This document shows positions 8,310 through 15,106 of a stretch of 15,273 nucleotides of DNA, piece after piece. The stretch is taken from the NCBI GenBank assembly GCA_016782495.1, contig JADHYL010000009.1:1-15273 (forward strand). The letters are read 5' to 3'. The position numbers and the translations under genes were made by a program. How positions within the stretch are numbered: position 1 is the stretch's first letter; the number at the start of each line of letters is the position of its first letter. The notes beneath the pieces are model-generated. The model did no database searches. It was given only the letters and a program-made list of their open reading frames with translations, and was not told where the DNA came from. The stretch is from Candidatus Omnitrophota bacterium. Lineage in GTDB: Bacteria > Omnitrophota > Gorgyraeia > JABMRN01 > RBG-13-46-9.

Positions 8310-9932
8310 TTATTTTATTCCCAATAATTTTTTTCGCGTAATAAATATTTTCCTAACCGCCAAAACAGCTTCGAAAAGAACAAATCCCGCAAGGCCCAGT
8401 AAAACACACGCAACAACAAGAAGAAGCGTATTCTGCGCCCTTGCATACTCTATGATTTTTAAAATAAGCGCTGCCGATGCGGTAACCAGCATAAATAACA
8501 TAGGAATCAATGCGTATAAAACCACTTTTCTCCGCGATAAAAACCAGCTCATGACAACAATTAGCGTGAGAGCCGCGATCAGCTGGTTCGCAGAGCCGAA
8601 GATCGGCCAGATCTCGTTCCACTCGCCGCTTAAACCAAGCCAGCCCGCTAGTGAAACGACGATTATGGTTGCGGCAAATCGATTCTTTATCTTAAAGAGT
8701 TCCTGCGTAATATACCTGCCGATTCTCGTGGCGGTATCTAGTGTCGTCAGGATGAAACCGTTTAATATCATCATGGCAAAAATTCCGCCGAAAGCGCCGA
8801 GAAACTTTTTTGTAACCTCGTTATAACCGATCCCGAAAGCTCCCACAGGGCCTGCGCCTTTTTGCACGACTTCCTGCAAAACATCTTTATTCTTAAAAGC
8901 GGCCGCGATAACAAGCACCGCCATAACCGCCAGGACCCCTTCTGCAATCATTGCGCCGTAACCGATTTTCCTGGCGTCTTTTTCGTTCGTAATCTGCTTG
9001 GAAGTGGTTCCGCTTGCGACCACGGAATGAAACCCGCTTATTGCGCCGCAGGCGACCGTTACAAAAAGAATAGGCCAGAGTTGCATATTGCTCGTACCTG
9101 ACCAGCCCAAAAACGCCGGGAAATCTATCGCGGGCCGCGTTATAATTATTCCTGCATAGCCGAAAATTATTCCGAAAAGTAAAAGAAAACTCGCAAGATA
9201 ATCCCTCGGCTGCAAAAGTATGTTAACAGGCGCAACGCTCGCCACAAAAGCGTAGGCAAGAAGAATTACGCTCCAGATTTGCAAAGCGTTGCCTCCTAAG
9301 ACGATCGGATAGAGTTTTCCTAAAAAAATCGAGCCTGCCAGTAGAAGCAACCCCAGAATCGTAACCGTCGGCTGATGAAATTTCAAATTGTACATGAGTA
9401 GCCCCACCAAAACCGCGATCGGGATAAGCCCGAGAGACGGAACGACAATTTCCGGTTTTACGATAAATGTTTTAGCGCATATATGCACGAAAACCGATAT
9501 TATTAGAATGAGCGTGAGCCATAAAAATATTAAGAAAACAATTTTTGCTTTTTTCGAAATTGTATCTTTGGCAATATCGGCAATACTGGTACCGTTGTGT
9601 TTCGTAGATATAATCAGTGCTGAATAATCGTGCATCCCACCGATAAAAACAGTGCCGAGCACTATCCATAATACAGTCGGCATCCATCCCCATATGGAAA
9701 CAGCGAGTATCGGGCCTATAATGGGCGCTGCCCCTGCAATTGAGGCGAAGTGATGCCCGAAAAGTACCGACCAGTGTTTGGCCGGCACATAATCGACACC
9801 GTCATACCGCTTGTACGCCGGCGTTTTTCTCTTCGGGTCTATTTTAAACAGTTTCTCTATTTTTTTGCTGTAAACAGCGTATCCGAAAATAAATACTGCG
9901 GTGCTTGCTATTATTACAATTAACGAACTCAT
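8310..9932 (-). CDS. cstA: CstA-family transporter (carbon starvation protein; pyruvate/peptide uptake)
   Basis: The 540-residue polytopic membrane protein has well over ten hydrophobic segments. It carries the family signature FGHHFASIAGAAPIIGP (about residues 59-75), a GGMHDYSALIIS motif after the next membrane segment, and GFHSVVASGTTSKQ in the middle. Characterised relatives (E. coli CstA and BtsT/YjiY) import pyruvate and, for CstA, have been linked to peptide uptake. It is shorter than E. coli CstA (about 700 residues) and matches the shorter form seen in many anaerobes and candidate phyla. Its position between amino-acid biosynthesis genes is unusual. The stop lies 17 bases before lysC. 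The start codon follows apgM by 13 bases with an AAGGA placed very close to it, so translation may depend on coupling. Confidence 0.92.
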   Translation of the reverse strand: MSSLIVIIASTAVFIFGYAVYSKKIEKLFKIDPKRKTPAYKRYDGVDYVPAKHWSVLFGHHFASIAGAAPIIGPILAVSIWGWMPTVLWIVLGTVFIGGMHDYSALIISTKHNGTSIADIAKDTISKKAKIVFLIFLWLTLILIISVFVHICAKTFIVKPEIVVPSLGLIPIAVLVGLLMYNLKFHQPTVTILGLLLLAGSIFLGKLYPIVLGGNALQIWSVILLAYAFVASVAPVNILLQPRDYLASFLLLFGIIFGYAGIIITRPAIDFPAFLGWSGTSNMQLWPILFVTVACGAISGFHSVVASGTTSKQITNEKDARKIGYGAMIAEGVLAVMAVLVIAAAFKNKDVLQEVVQKGAGPVGAFGIGYNEVTKKFLGAFGGIFAMMILNGFILTTLDTATRIGRYITQELFKIKNRFAATIIVVSLAGWLGLSGEWNEIWPIFGSANQLIAALTLIVVMSWFLSRRKVVLYALIPMLFMLVTASAALILKIIEYARAQNTLLLVVACVLLGLAGFVLFEAVLAVRKIFITRKKLLGIK

Positions 9933-9959
9933 TCCTTTATCAGGTTCATCCCTTTATCA
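9929..9959 (-). repeat. Tandem 14-base repeat at the apgM-like/cstA junction
   Basis: Minus-strand TGATAAAGGRATGA occurs twice, at 9959-9946 and 9942-9929, with 13 of 14 bases identical and a 17-base period. The first copy carries the stop of the upstream gene and the second the ATG of cstA. It looks like a small tandem duplication that created or preserved a stop-start junction with a ribosome-site-like AAAGG. Confidence 0.6.
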
Positions 9960-11151
9960 AATTTTTCATAAGCATCCAGCCTTCGCTTAAAACAAAACTG
10001 CTTGGCTTTGCGGCGGTTTCAGTAAAGACAGTCGCGCTATCAGGCTCTATACCTCTGCCGCAAATCGCAAAAGGTATGGGGTCTATTGTATGTGTCCTGC
10101 ACGATATGGGTGTGGCGTGGTCAGGTAAAATCATCAACCTGAAATCATTTCTATCCTTAAATGCCTCCCATATTGTTCCTACGACAAATTTATCAAAATT
10201 TTCGATCGCGGTTATTTTCGCTCTTATGTCGCCGTTGTGGCCGGCCTCGTCAGGCGCTTCCACGTGCACGAAAACAAAATCCTTATCCTCAAGCGACTTT
10301 ACCGCGTATTCCCCTTTTCCCTTAAAATTCGTATCGTAATAACCGGTCACGCCCGGCACGTTTATTACGTCAAGCCCGATTATTTTACCTATTCCCTTAA
10401 TAAGGTCCACCGCTGAAATTATTGACCCTGTTACATCGTATAGCTCCTTAAAGGTGGGCATCTGGGGTATGAGGCCCGCGCCCCAGAGCCAGGCCATGTT
10501 ACCGGGATTTTCCTTAAGGTCAATCCGCACCTTGTTTATGTCGTGGTGCCCGAGGATATCTTTTGACTTATTCATTAAATCAATTAAAATTTCGTTTCCT
10601 TTGCCCTGTGGTAAATTTTTTGATATCTTTTTATTTAATATATCGTGCGGCGGCATGCACACTAACTTTGCTATTCTTGATGCTTCTTCTTTTGATGCCA
10701 TCTTTAGCACCAAGAGATGCCTGTAGCTAATGCCGGGGTAAAATTTTATTTTCTCATTGCTCAAGTTTTCGTTTAACGCCTCGATAAGTATCTTCGCCTC
10801 TTCGGTCTTTATGTGGCCGGCGCTATAGTCGATCATCTTATCCTCTGCCTGGGTAACAATGTTGCATCTTAAGGCAACGTCTTCTTCGGCAAGGTTCACT
10901 CCGATGTTTACAGCCTCCAGCGGCCCCCTTCCCGTGTAATATTTCTTGGGATCGTATCCTAATATCGACAGGTTCGCGACATCACTTGCGGGTACCATGC
11001 CCTTGGGTATAGTCGTGGCAGTTCCAAGTTTTCCCCGCTTTGTGATTTCATCCATGTAAGGCTTTGAGGCAACTTCCAACGTTGTCCTGCCGTTTAGTTC
11101 CTCGAGCGGCCTCCCGCTCATCCCATCTCCAACTAATACTATGTATTTCAT
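9946..11151 (-). CDS. Phosphoglycerate-mutase-like protein, probable homoserine kinase
   Basis: The 401-residue protein belongs to the alkaline-phosphatase superfamily branch of cofactor-independent phosphoglycerate mutases (archaeal ApgM type). It has GDGM (8-11), SDVANLSILGYDP (56-68, with Ser56 as the expected phosphorylated nucleophile), GRGPLEA (74-80) and metal ligands in DEAGH (301-305), DHATP (344-348) and HT (354-355). A bacterial subgroup of this family has been proposed to be a replacement homoserine kinase because it sits with threonine genes in genomes lacking ThrB (TIGR02535). Here it directly follows hom and thrC and precedes lysC, and no GHMP-type thrB is in the window. I therefore favour homoserine kinase; true phosphoglycerate mutase remains possible. 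Start: AGGA lies 6-7 bases before the ATG. Confidence 0.88.
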   Translation of the reverse strand: MKYIVLVGDGMSGRPLEELNGRTTLEVASKPYMDEITKRGKLGTATTIPKGMVPASDVANLSILGYDPKKYYTGRGPLEAVNIGVNLAEEDVALRCNIVTQAEDKMIDYSAGHIKTEEAKILIEALNENLSNEKIKFYPGISYRHLLVLKMASKEEASRIAKLVCMPPHDILNKKISKNLPQGKGNEILIDLMNKSKDILGHHDINKVRIDLKENPGNMAWLWGAGLIPQMPTFKELYDVTGSIISAVDLIKGIGKIIGLDVINVPGVTGYYDTNFKGKGEYAVKSLEDKDFVFVHVEAPDEAGHNGDIRAKITAIENFDKFVVGTIWEAFKDRNDFRLMILPDHATPISCRTHTIDPIPFAICGRGIEPDSATVFTETAAKPSSFVLSEGWMLMKNLIKG

Positions 11152-11223
11152 TCTAATTCCTAACCTTCCTTTAATGGGAAAAAGATCTTAACTTTTTCTG
11201 CCGAAACCAAATCAGTATTAGAA

Positions 11224-11302
11224 TGGTCGGGGCGCGCGGATTCGAACCGCGGACCTCTTGCACCCCAAGCAAGCGCGCTAATCCAAGCTGCGCCACGCCC
11301 CG
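11224..11302 (-). tRNA. tRNA-Pro (anticodon GGG), CCA encoded
   Basis: The minus strand folds as a complete cloverleaf: a perfect 7-bp acceptor stem CGGGGCG/CGCCCCG, a 4-bp D stem GCGC/GCGC, anticodon stem CTTGC/GCAAG with loop TTGGGGT (anticodon GGG), a 5-base variable region and T arm CGCGG-TTCGAAT-CCGCG. Discriminator A and an encoded CCA end follow. The C1-G72 end pair and G35-G36 anticodon are proline identity features. It decodes CCC and CCU. It sits in the 171-bp gap between thrC and the phosphoglycerate-mutase-like gene, on the same strand, 20 bases after the thrC stop, with no clear promoter or terminator of its own. It may be cut out of the operon transcript. Confidence 0.97.
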
Positions 11303-11322
11303 CCCTTTTTACAAAATTCCAA

Positions 11323-12372
11323 TTAGAACCCTATCTCCCTCACAACCACGTCGAGTTTTGCGGGGAGGGACTTCGGCTTTTTGATACTGGCGATCGCCCT
11401 ATCCGGGTCCTTTAAGCCGTGTCCGGTCAAAATGCAAACGATTCTTAGGTTCTCGCTTTTAAAATAACCCTGTTTCGATTTTTTCAAAACGCCCGCAACA
11501 CTTGCGGCCGATGCGGGTTCGACAAAAACGCCCTCCTTCGATGCGAGTATCTTATACGCGTTTAAAATTTCTTTATCAGTAACAGCTTCTATCAGGCCAC
11601 CTGATTCATCGCGCGCGGCCTCTGCCATTTTCCAGTTTGCCGGATTTCCGATTTTTATAGCAGTCGCTATGGTCTTCGGGTTTTTTACGACTTTTCCTTT
11701 TACTATCGGCGCTGCGCCCTCTGCCTGAAAACCTATCATTTTAGGCAACTTATCAATCTTACCCTTTTCCTTATACTCTTTATAGCCCTTCCAGTAAGCG
11801 GTTATGTTACCGGCATTTCCTACAGGAATTGCGTGATAGTCAGGCGCGCCGCCTAACGCGTCACAAATCTCAAAAGCGCCGGTCTTCTGCCCTTCAATTC
11901 TATACGGATTCAGTGAATTAACTAAAGTCATCGGATGCTTTTTAGTAATTGCTTTCACCAGTTCCAGGCACTCGTCAAAATTACCTTTTATGGCTATTAC
12001 CTCGGCACCGTGTATTAACGCTTGCGCGAGCTTGCCTAAGGCGATCGATCCTTCCGGTATTAAAACAACGCATTTTATTCCGGCGCGCGCCGCATACGCC
12101 GCAGCGGATGCTGAGGTATTTCCGGTAGAAGCGCATATCACGGCTTTCGAACCTTCCTCGATGGCTTTTGAAACAGCGAGGGTCATCCCCCTGTCCTTAA
12201 ATGAGCTCGTCGGATTCAGGCCCTCATATTTTAGATAAACTTCCGCACCCCCGCCGACTAAGCCCCCTATATGCCCGGCCCTTATGAGCGGGGTATCGCC
12301 TTCGTTTAAACTGATAACCGGGGTCTTCTCCGTTACCGGCAAATACTCTCTGTAACGCCTTATTATGCCCAT
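11323..12372 (-). CDS. thrC: Threonine synthase
   Basis: ThrC is a PLP enzyme that converts O-phosphohomoserine to threonine. The 349-residue size is that of the short bacterial/archaeal class. The PLP lysine is Lys59 in SSFKDRGM, the phosphate/substrate loop is ASTGNTSAS (81-89), and a second glycine-rich PLP phosphate loop is seen at PVGNAGNITAYWKG. LNEGDTPLI near the N terminus is typical. It follows hom after 2 bases, with GAGAGG as ribosome site overlapping the hom stop, so the two are surely co-translated. Its substrate would come from the phosphoglycerate-mutase-like kinase encoded after the tRNA gene. Confidence 0.97.
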   Translation of the reverse strand: MGIIRRYREYLPVTEKTPVISLNEGDTPLIRAGHIGGLVGGGAEVYLKYEGLNPTSSFKDRGMTLAVSKAIEEGSKAVICASTGNTSASAAAYAARAGIKCVVLIPEGSIALGKLAQALIHGAEVIAIKGNFDECLELVKAITKKHPMTLVNSLNPYRIEGQKTGAFEICDALGGAPDYHAIPVGNAGNITAYWKGYKEYKEKGKIDKLPKMIGFQAEGAAPIVKGKVVKNPKTIATAIKIGNPANWKMAEAARDESGGLIEAVTDKEILNAYKILASKEGVFVEPASAASVAGVLKKSKQGYFKSENLRIVCILTGHGLKDPDRAIASIKKPKSLPAKLDVVVREIGF

Positions 12373-12374
12373 TG

Positions 12375-13670
12375 CTACCTCTCGATTCTTATTTTAACGA
12401 TTTTTTTGGTTATAAACGGGAGTTTACTTATTTTCGCAAGCGCCTTATTCATTCTTCCTTCGTTTGCGTCATGGGTGAGCATTACTATCGGCACGGGCTG
12501 CCCCTTCTTCCTTTCCTTCTGCGCTACGGTGGCAATACTTATTTTATTTTGAGCCAACACGCTCGATACTCCTGCCAGGACGCCCGGCCTGTCAATCGCA
12601 GAAAATCTTATGTAATACTTCGTGGTTAAATCATTTATTTTTCGCACTTTTTTTACGCCGCTATTGAATCCAAACCGGAAAGCGGATCTTTCCTTTTTAA
12701 AGTCCACGATGTTTTTTGCGATCTCGGTGATATCGCTTACAACAGAACTTGCTGTCGGCAGGCTGCCTGCGCCTTTTCCGTATAAAAGTGATTCGCCTAC
12801 CATGTCGCCTTTTACAAATATTGCGTTATTTTCGTCTTTTACGCTCGCCAGAAGCCTGCTTCCGGAAATTAAAGTTGGGTGAACGCGTAAGTCTAGTTCC
12901 CTGCCGGCTTTTTTGGCGATAGCCAAAAGCTTAACCTCATATCCCCAGTCCCTGGCGTATTGTATATCCATTGGATCCAGGCCCTCGATTCCCTCTACAT
13001 AAATATCGTTTAATTTAACGCTAAGACCGAATCCCAATAGCGCTAAAATCGCAAGCTTGTGGCTTGAATCCGTTCCGTCTATGTCTAATTTCGGGTTCTT
13101 CTCGGCTATGCCTTTGGCCTGGGCTTCTTTTAACGCCCGTTTAAACGTGCAGCTTTCCTCTGACATCCTGCTAAGAATAAAATTTGACGTCCCGTTAAGT
13201 ATGCCGTAGATTAATTCTATGTCGTTTGAAACAAAACCCCTTCTTAACGTATTTATAATCGGAATGCCTCCACCCACGCTCGCTTCAAATCCTATGCCCG
13301 CCCTGAAACGCGATGCGACTGTAAATATTTCTTTTCCGTGTTTTGCAAGAAGCGCCTTGTTCGCGGTAACAACGTGTTTACCGAGGGTAAGGGACTTCAG
13401 AATAATCTCTTTCGCCGGATGAATTCCGCCGATAAGCTCTACAACGATATCTATGCTTCTATCCTTTATTACAGAGTCGATTTTCCTGGTAAGAAGTTTT
13501 TTCGGCACGCGCACGCCTTTTCTGGGACGCAGGTCTTTGTCCGCAATTTTTACAAGATTAATGGATACGCCTGAACGCTCACGCAAATCCTTCTTCTTGG
13601 AAAGCAAGGCCTTTGCCACTCCTTTCCCGACAGTGCCAAATCCTATAAGTCCGACATTAACCTGTTTCAT
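12375..13670 (-). CDS. hom: Homoserine dehydrogenase with C-terminal ACT domain
   Basis: Hom reduces aspartate semialdehyde to homoserine with NAD(P)H at the branch to threonine and methionine. Residues 1-130 form the Rossmann domain with GFGTVG (10-15) and VTANKALLA (101-109). The catalytic domain includes EASVGGGIPII (129-139), GILNGTSNFIL (156-166) and DIDGTDSSHKLAIL (196-209), with Lys205 as the likely catalytic lysine. A C-terminal ACT domain (about 350-425, RFSAIDRPGVLAGVSSVLAQ) suggests feedback control, usually by threonine. The 431-residue length is normal. It overlaps gpsA by 4 bases (ATGA) and has a strong GGAGG site inside the end of gpsA. Confidence 0.97.
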   Translation of the reverse strand: MKQVNVGLIGFGTVGKGVAKALLSKKKDLRERSGVSINLVKIADKDLRPRKGVRVPKKLLTRKIDSVIKDRSIDIVVELIGGIHPAKEIILKSLTLGKHVVTANKALLAKHGKEIFTVASRFRAGIGFEASVGGGIPIINTLRRGFVSNDIELIYGILNGTSNFILSRMSEESCTFKRALKEAQAKGIAEKNPKLDIDGTDSSHKLAILALLGFGLSVKLNDIYVEGIEGLDPMDIQYARDWGYEVKLLAIAKKAGRELDLRVHPTLISGSRLLASVKDENNAIFVKGDMVGESLLYGKGAGSLPTASSVVSDITEIAKNIVDFKKERSAFRFGFNSGVKKVRKINDLTTKYYIRFSAIDRPGVLAGVSSVLAQNKISIATVAQKERKKGQPVPIVMLTHDANEGRMNKALAKISKLPFITKKIVKIRIER

Positions 13671-14668
13671 ATTCCCTCCGCCTTAGGGGTCCGCGTCATT
13701 AATTCTTTAACTGCAAGTTTCGGTTCTTTATCGTTGTATAGAGCCTGGTAAATCTTTTCGGTTATCGGCATCTCCACGCCCTCACTTTTAGATAAATCAT
13801 AAGCGGATTTTGTCGTGGTTACGCCTTCTACAACCATTTCTGTTTCTTTTAAAATTTCTTTAAGCTTTTTTCCTTTTCCTATTTCTTCGCCAAGCCAACG
13901 GTTCCTGGAGTGCTCGCTCATGCAGGTTGTCGCAAGGTCACCAAGCCCGCTTAATCCGAAAAACGTTTCTTTCCGCGCGCCCATTTTTACGCCGAGTCGT
14001 GACATCTCTACAATCCCGCGCGTTAAAATCGCTGCCTTTGTATTTATCCCGAAGCCCATGCCGTCTGACATTCCGGCAGCAATGGCTATAATGTTTTTTA
14101 AAGCGCCTCCGAACTCAACGCCTACTAGATCGCTCGATGTATATACCCTAAAAGTAGGCGTAGCAAAAATCTCCTGAACTTCCTTCGCGAATGTTTCGTC
14201 CTCGCAAGCCGCTACAACCGTAGCCGGCATGTTTCTTGCTACCTCGAAGGATATGCTTGGGCCGGAGAGAGCGGCTACTTTCTTTTTCCCTAAAACTTCC
14301 GATATAAGAGAACTCGGCCTTTTAAGTGTCTCTATTTCTATGCCTTTTGTGAGGGAAACTATTTTCTCACTCTTGATTTTTCCTTTAAACTTACCTAAGG
14401 TCCCACGCAAATATTTGGATGGTGTCGCAATTACAAAAATCGTCTCCCCCGGCATCTTTTCGATATCAGCCAGGCTTGAAATTAAATTGATTTCTTTCGG
14501 TATTTGTACGTCCGGAAGAAATTTGCTATTAACGCGCTCTTTTTTTAAAAGAGCGACATAGCCAGGGAACGCCCCCCAAATTGTAACGTCGTAACCCTTG
14601 TTACACAAAAGGATAGCGACAGTTGTTCCCCATCCGCCGTCACCGATAACCGCGATTTTCTTCTTCAT
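13667..14668 (-). CDS. gpsA: Glycerol-3-phosphate dehydrogenase [NAD(P)+]
   Basis: GpsA reduces dihydroxyacetone phosphate to sn-glycerol 3-phosphate for phospholipid synthesis. I start it at the ATG at 14668 (333 residues) because MKKKIAVIGDGGWG places the nucleotide-binding loop at residues 9-14, as in the family. The longer start at 14689 would add MILFCLY and would lie inside the promoter. Other landmarks are SGPSISFEVA (135-144), catalytic Lys191 in GGALKNIIAIAAG and GLSGLGDLATTC (238-249). GDGGWGTT replaces the more common GAGSWGTA, a change compatible with NAD(P) binding. The ribosome site is poor, which fits a very short or absent leader. Its C terminus overlaps hom by 4 bases, placing it first in the train. 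Confidence 0.95.
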   Translation of the reverse strand: MKKKIAVIGDGGWGTTVAILLCNKGYDVTIWGAFPGYVALLKKERVNSKFLPDVQIPKEINLISSLADIEKMPGETIFVIATPSKYLRGTLGKFKGKIKSEKIVSLTKGIEIETLKRPSSLISEVLGKKKVAALSGPSISFEVARNMPATVVAACEDETFAKEVQEIFATPTFRVYTSSDLVGVEFGGALKNIIAIAAGMSDGMGFGINTKAAILTRGIVEMSRLGVKMGARKETFFGLSGLGDLATTCMSEHSRNRWLGEEIGKGKKLKEILKETEMVVEGVTTTKSAYDLSKSEGVEMPITEKIYQALYNDKEPKLAVKELMTRTPKAEGI

Positions 14669-14679
14669 ATATAGACAAA

Positions 14680-14708
14680 ATAATATCATATATATATGCT
14701 ATAGTCAA
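14680..14708 (-). promoter_or_regulatory. Sigma-70-like promoter for the gpsA-hom-thrC train
   Basis: On the minus strand TTGACT (14708-14703) and TATTAT (14685-14680) are separated by exactly 17 bases; each matches consensus in five of six positions. Transcription would begin near 14673, only about 5 bases before the gpsA ATG at 14668, giving a nearly leaderless message. The spacer is a run of TA repeats, so other -10 registers are possible. Confidence 0.6.
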
Positions 14709-14723
14709 TATTAACCTATCTCC

Positions 14724-14845
14724 TTATATCGACTTCATGACATCCTTATGACATCTCTGCCAGTCGGCGATGGTCTCGAAGAGGGTCTTTATTCGCAGCA
14801 CTTGTTTAAAGAGATACTTTAATGGTTTTTGCCCTTTATATACAT
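14724..14845 (-). pseudogene. Small reading frame split by a frame change (broken or frameshifted small gene)
   Basis: An ATG at 14845 reads MYIKGKN and stops after one more codon (His, then TAA). Shifting back one base after the AAA AAC codons opens a frame that continues PLKYLFKQVLRIKTLFETIA and ends DWQRCHKDVMKSI at a TAA at 14726-14724. The second frame is open back to 14870 but has no good start codon. The joined product would be about 40 residues, basic and helical-looking, of no family I recognise. It could be a decayed small gene, a homopolymer error in the assembly (an added A in the A5 run restores one frame), or true minus-one frameshifting. No ribosome site precedes the ATG. Confidence 0.3.
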
Positions 14846-14871
14846 ATAATATTAATACACGCAGAATAATT

Positions 14872-14894
14872 TACAAAATAAGTTAAATTTTGTA
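14872..14894. repeat. Perfect 8-bp inverted repeat in AT-rich spacer
   Basis: TACAAAAT (14872-14879) and ATTTTGTA (14887-14894) are exact reverse complements separated by 7 bases. The symmetry and spacing resemble a dimeric-regulator operator. In sequence this AT-rich, a chance palindrome is also plausible. It lies downstream of the terminator and about 180 bases upstream of the gpsA promoter. Confidence 0.35.
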
Positions 14895-14913
14895 TATTCT
14901 TAACATCGGGCAC

Positions 14914-14944
14914 AAAAAAAGGGAGCATAAAACTTTATGCTCCC
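14914..14944 (-). terminator. Strong intrinsic terminator
   Basis: GGGAGCATAAA (14921-14931) pairs perfectly with TTTATGCTCCC (14934-14944), an 11-bp stem closed by a tiny loop. On the minus strand it is followed at once by seven Ts (14920-14914). The T-run is only on that side, so it ends transcripts arriving from the right, that is, the small-protein operon at the window edge. Confidence 0.9.
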
Positions 14945-14947
14945 CCA

Positions 14948-14980
14948 AAAAGCCGCTATTTTTTTATTTTTGCTGGCTTT
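14948..14980 (-). terminator. Upstream companion hairpin of the tandem terminator
   Basis: AAAGCC plus GC on one side pairs with GC plus GGCTTT on the other, with one bulged A and an A-rich 15-base loop. It is followed on the minus strand by five Ts running straight into the next, stronger hairpin. It begins only a few bases after the stop codon of the 39-codon gene. Confidence 0.55.
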
Positions 14981-14986
14981 ATTTAT

Positions 14987-15106
14987 CTATTTGCCTATGA
15001 ATCTCTTCTCCAGAAGGCTAAGTTTCTTATCGACGAAGTGAATCTTCACCAGAACAATAAGGAACAGGGCCATGTGCATTACGCTTTTGTAATATTCTAT
15101 ATGCAT
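14987..15106 (-). CDS. Small 39-residue protein, possible single-pass membrane protein
   Basis: This short gene begins with ATG at 15106 and stops with TAG at 14987. A strong GAGGAG ribosome site lies 8 bases upstream (15120-15115). The product starts MHIEYYKSVMHMALFLIVLV and continues KIHFVDKKLSLLEKRFIGK. A hydrophobic core at residues 9-20 (extending to about 25 if Lys21 and His23 are tolerated) is followed by a basic, amphipathic tail, which would place the C terminus in the cytoplasm. Its start overlaps the end of the upstream reading frame by 10 bases and a tandem terminator follows, so it looks like the last gene of an operon. I do not recognise the family. Small helper subunits of membrane complexes have this form, but no partner is visible. 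Confidence 0.65.
   Translation of the reverse strand: MHIEYYKSVMHMALFLIVLVKIHFVDKKLSLLEKRFIGK

Noticed and set aside
8269..8826. Plus-strand reading frame of 185 codons
   Set aside because: It is antisense to the end of cstA and the lysC junction; it has no ribosome site or recognisable motif.
14669..14689. Longer gpsA start at 14689 (adds MILFCLY)
   Set aside because: It overlaps the predicted -10 and spacer, and the added residues precede a Rossmann strand that normally begins at the N terminus.
14642..14708. A TTG-started 22-codon frame with AAGGAG upstream, overlapping the gpsA start
   Set aside because: The spacing to TTG is long (11 bases), the frame is just TA repeats plus out-of-frame gpsA, and the same TTGAC serves better as the -35 box.
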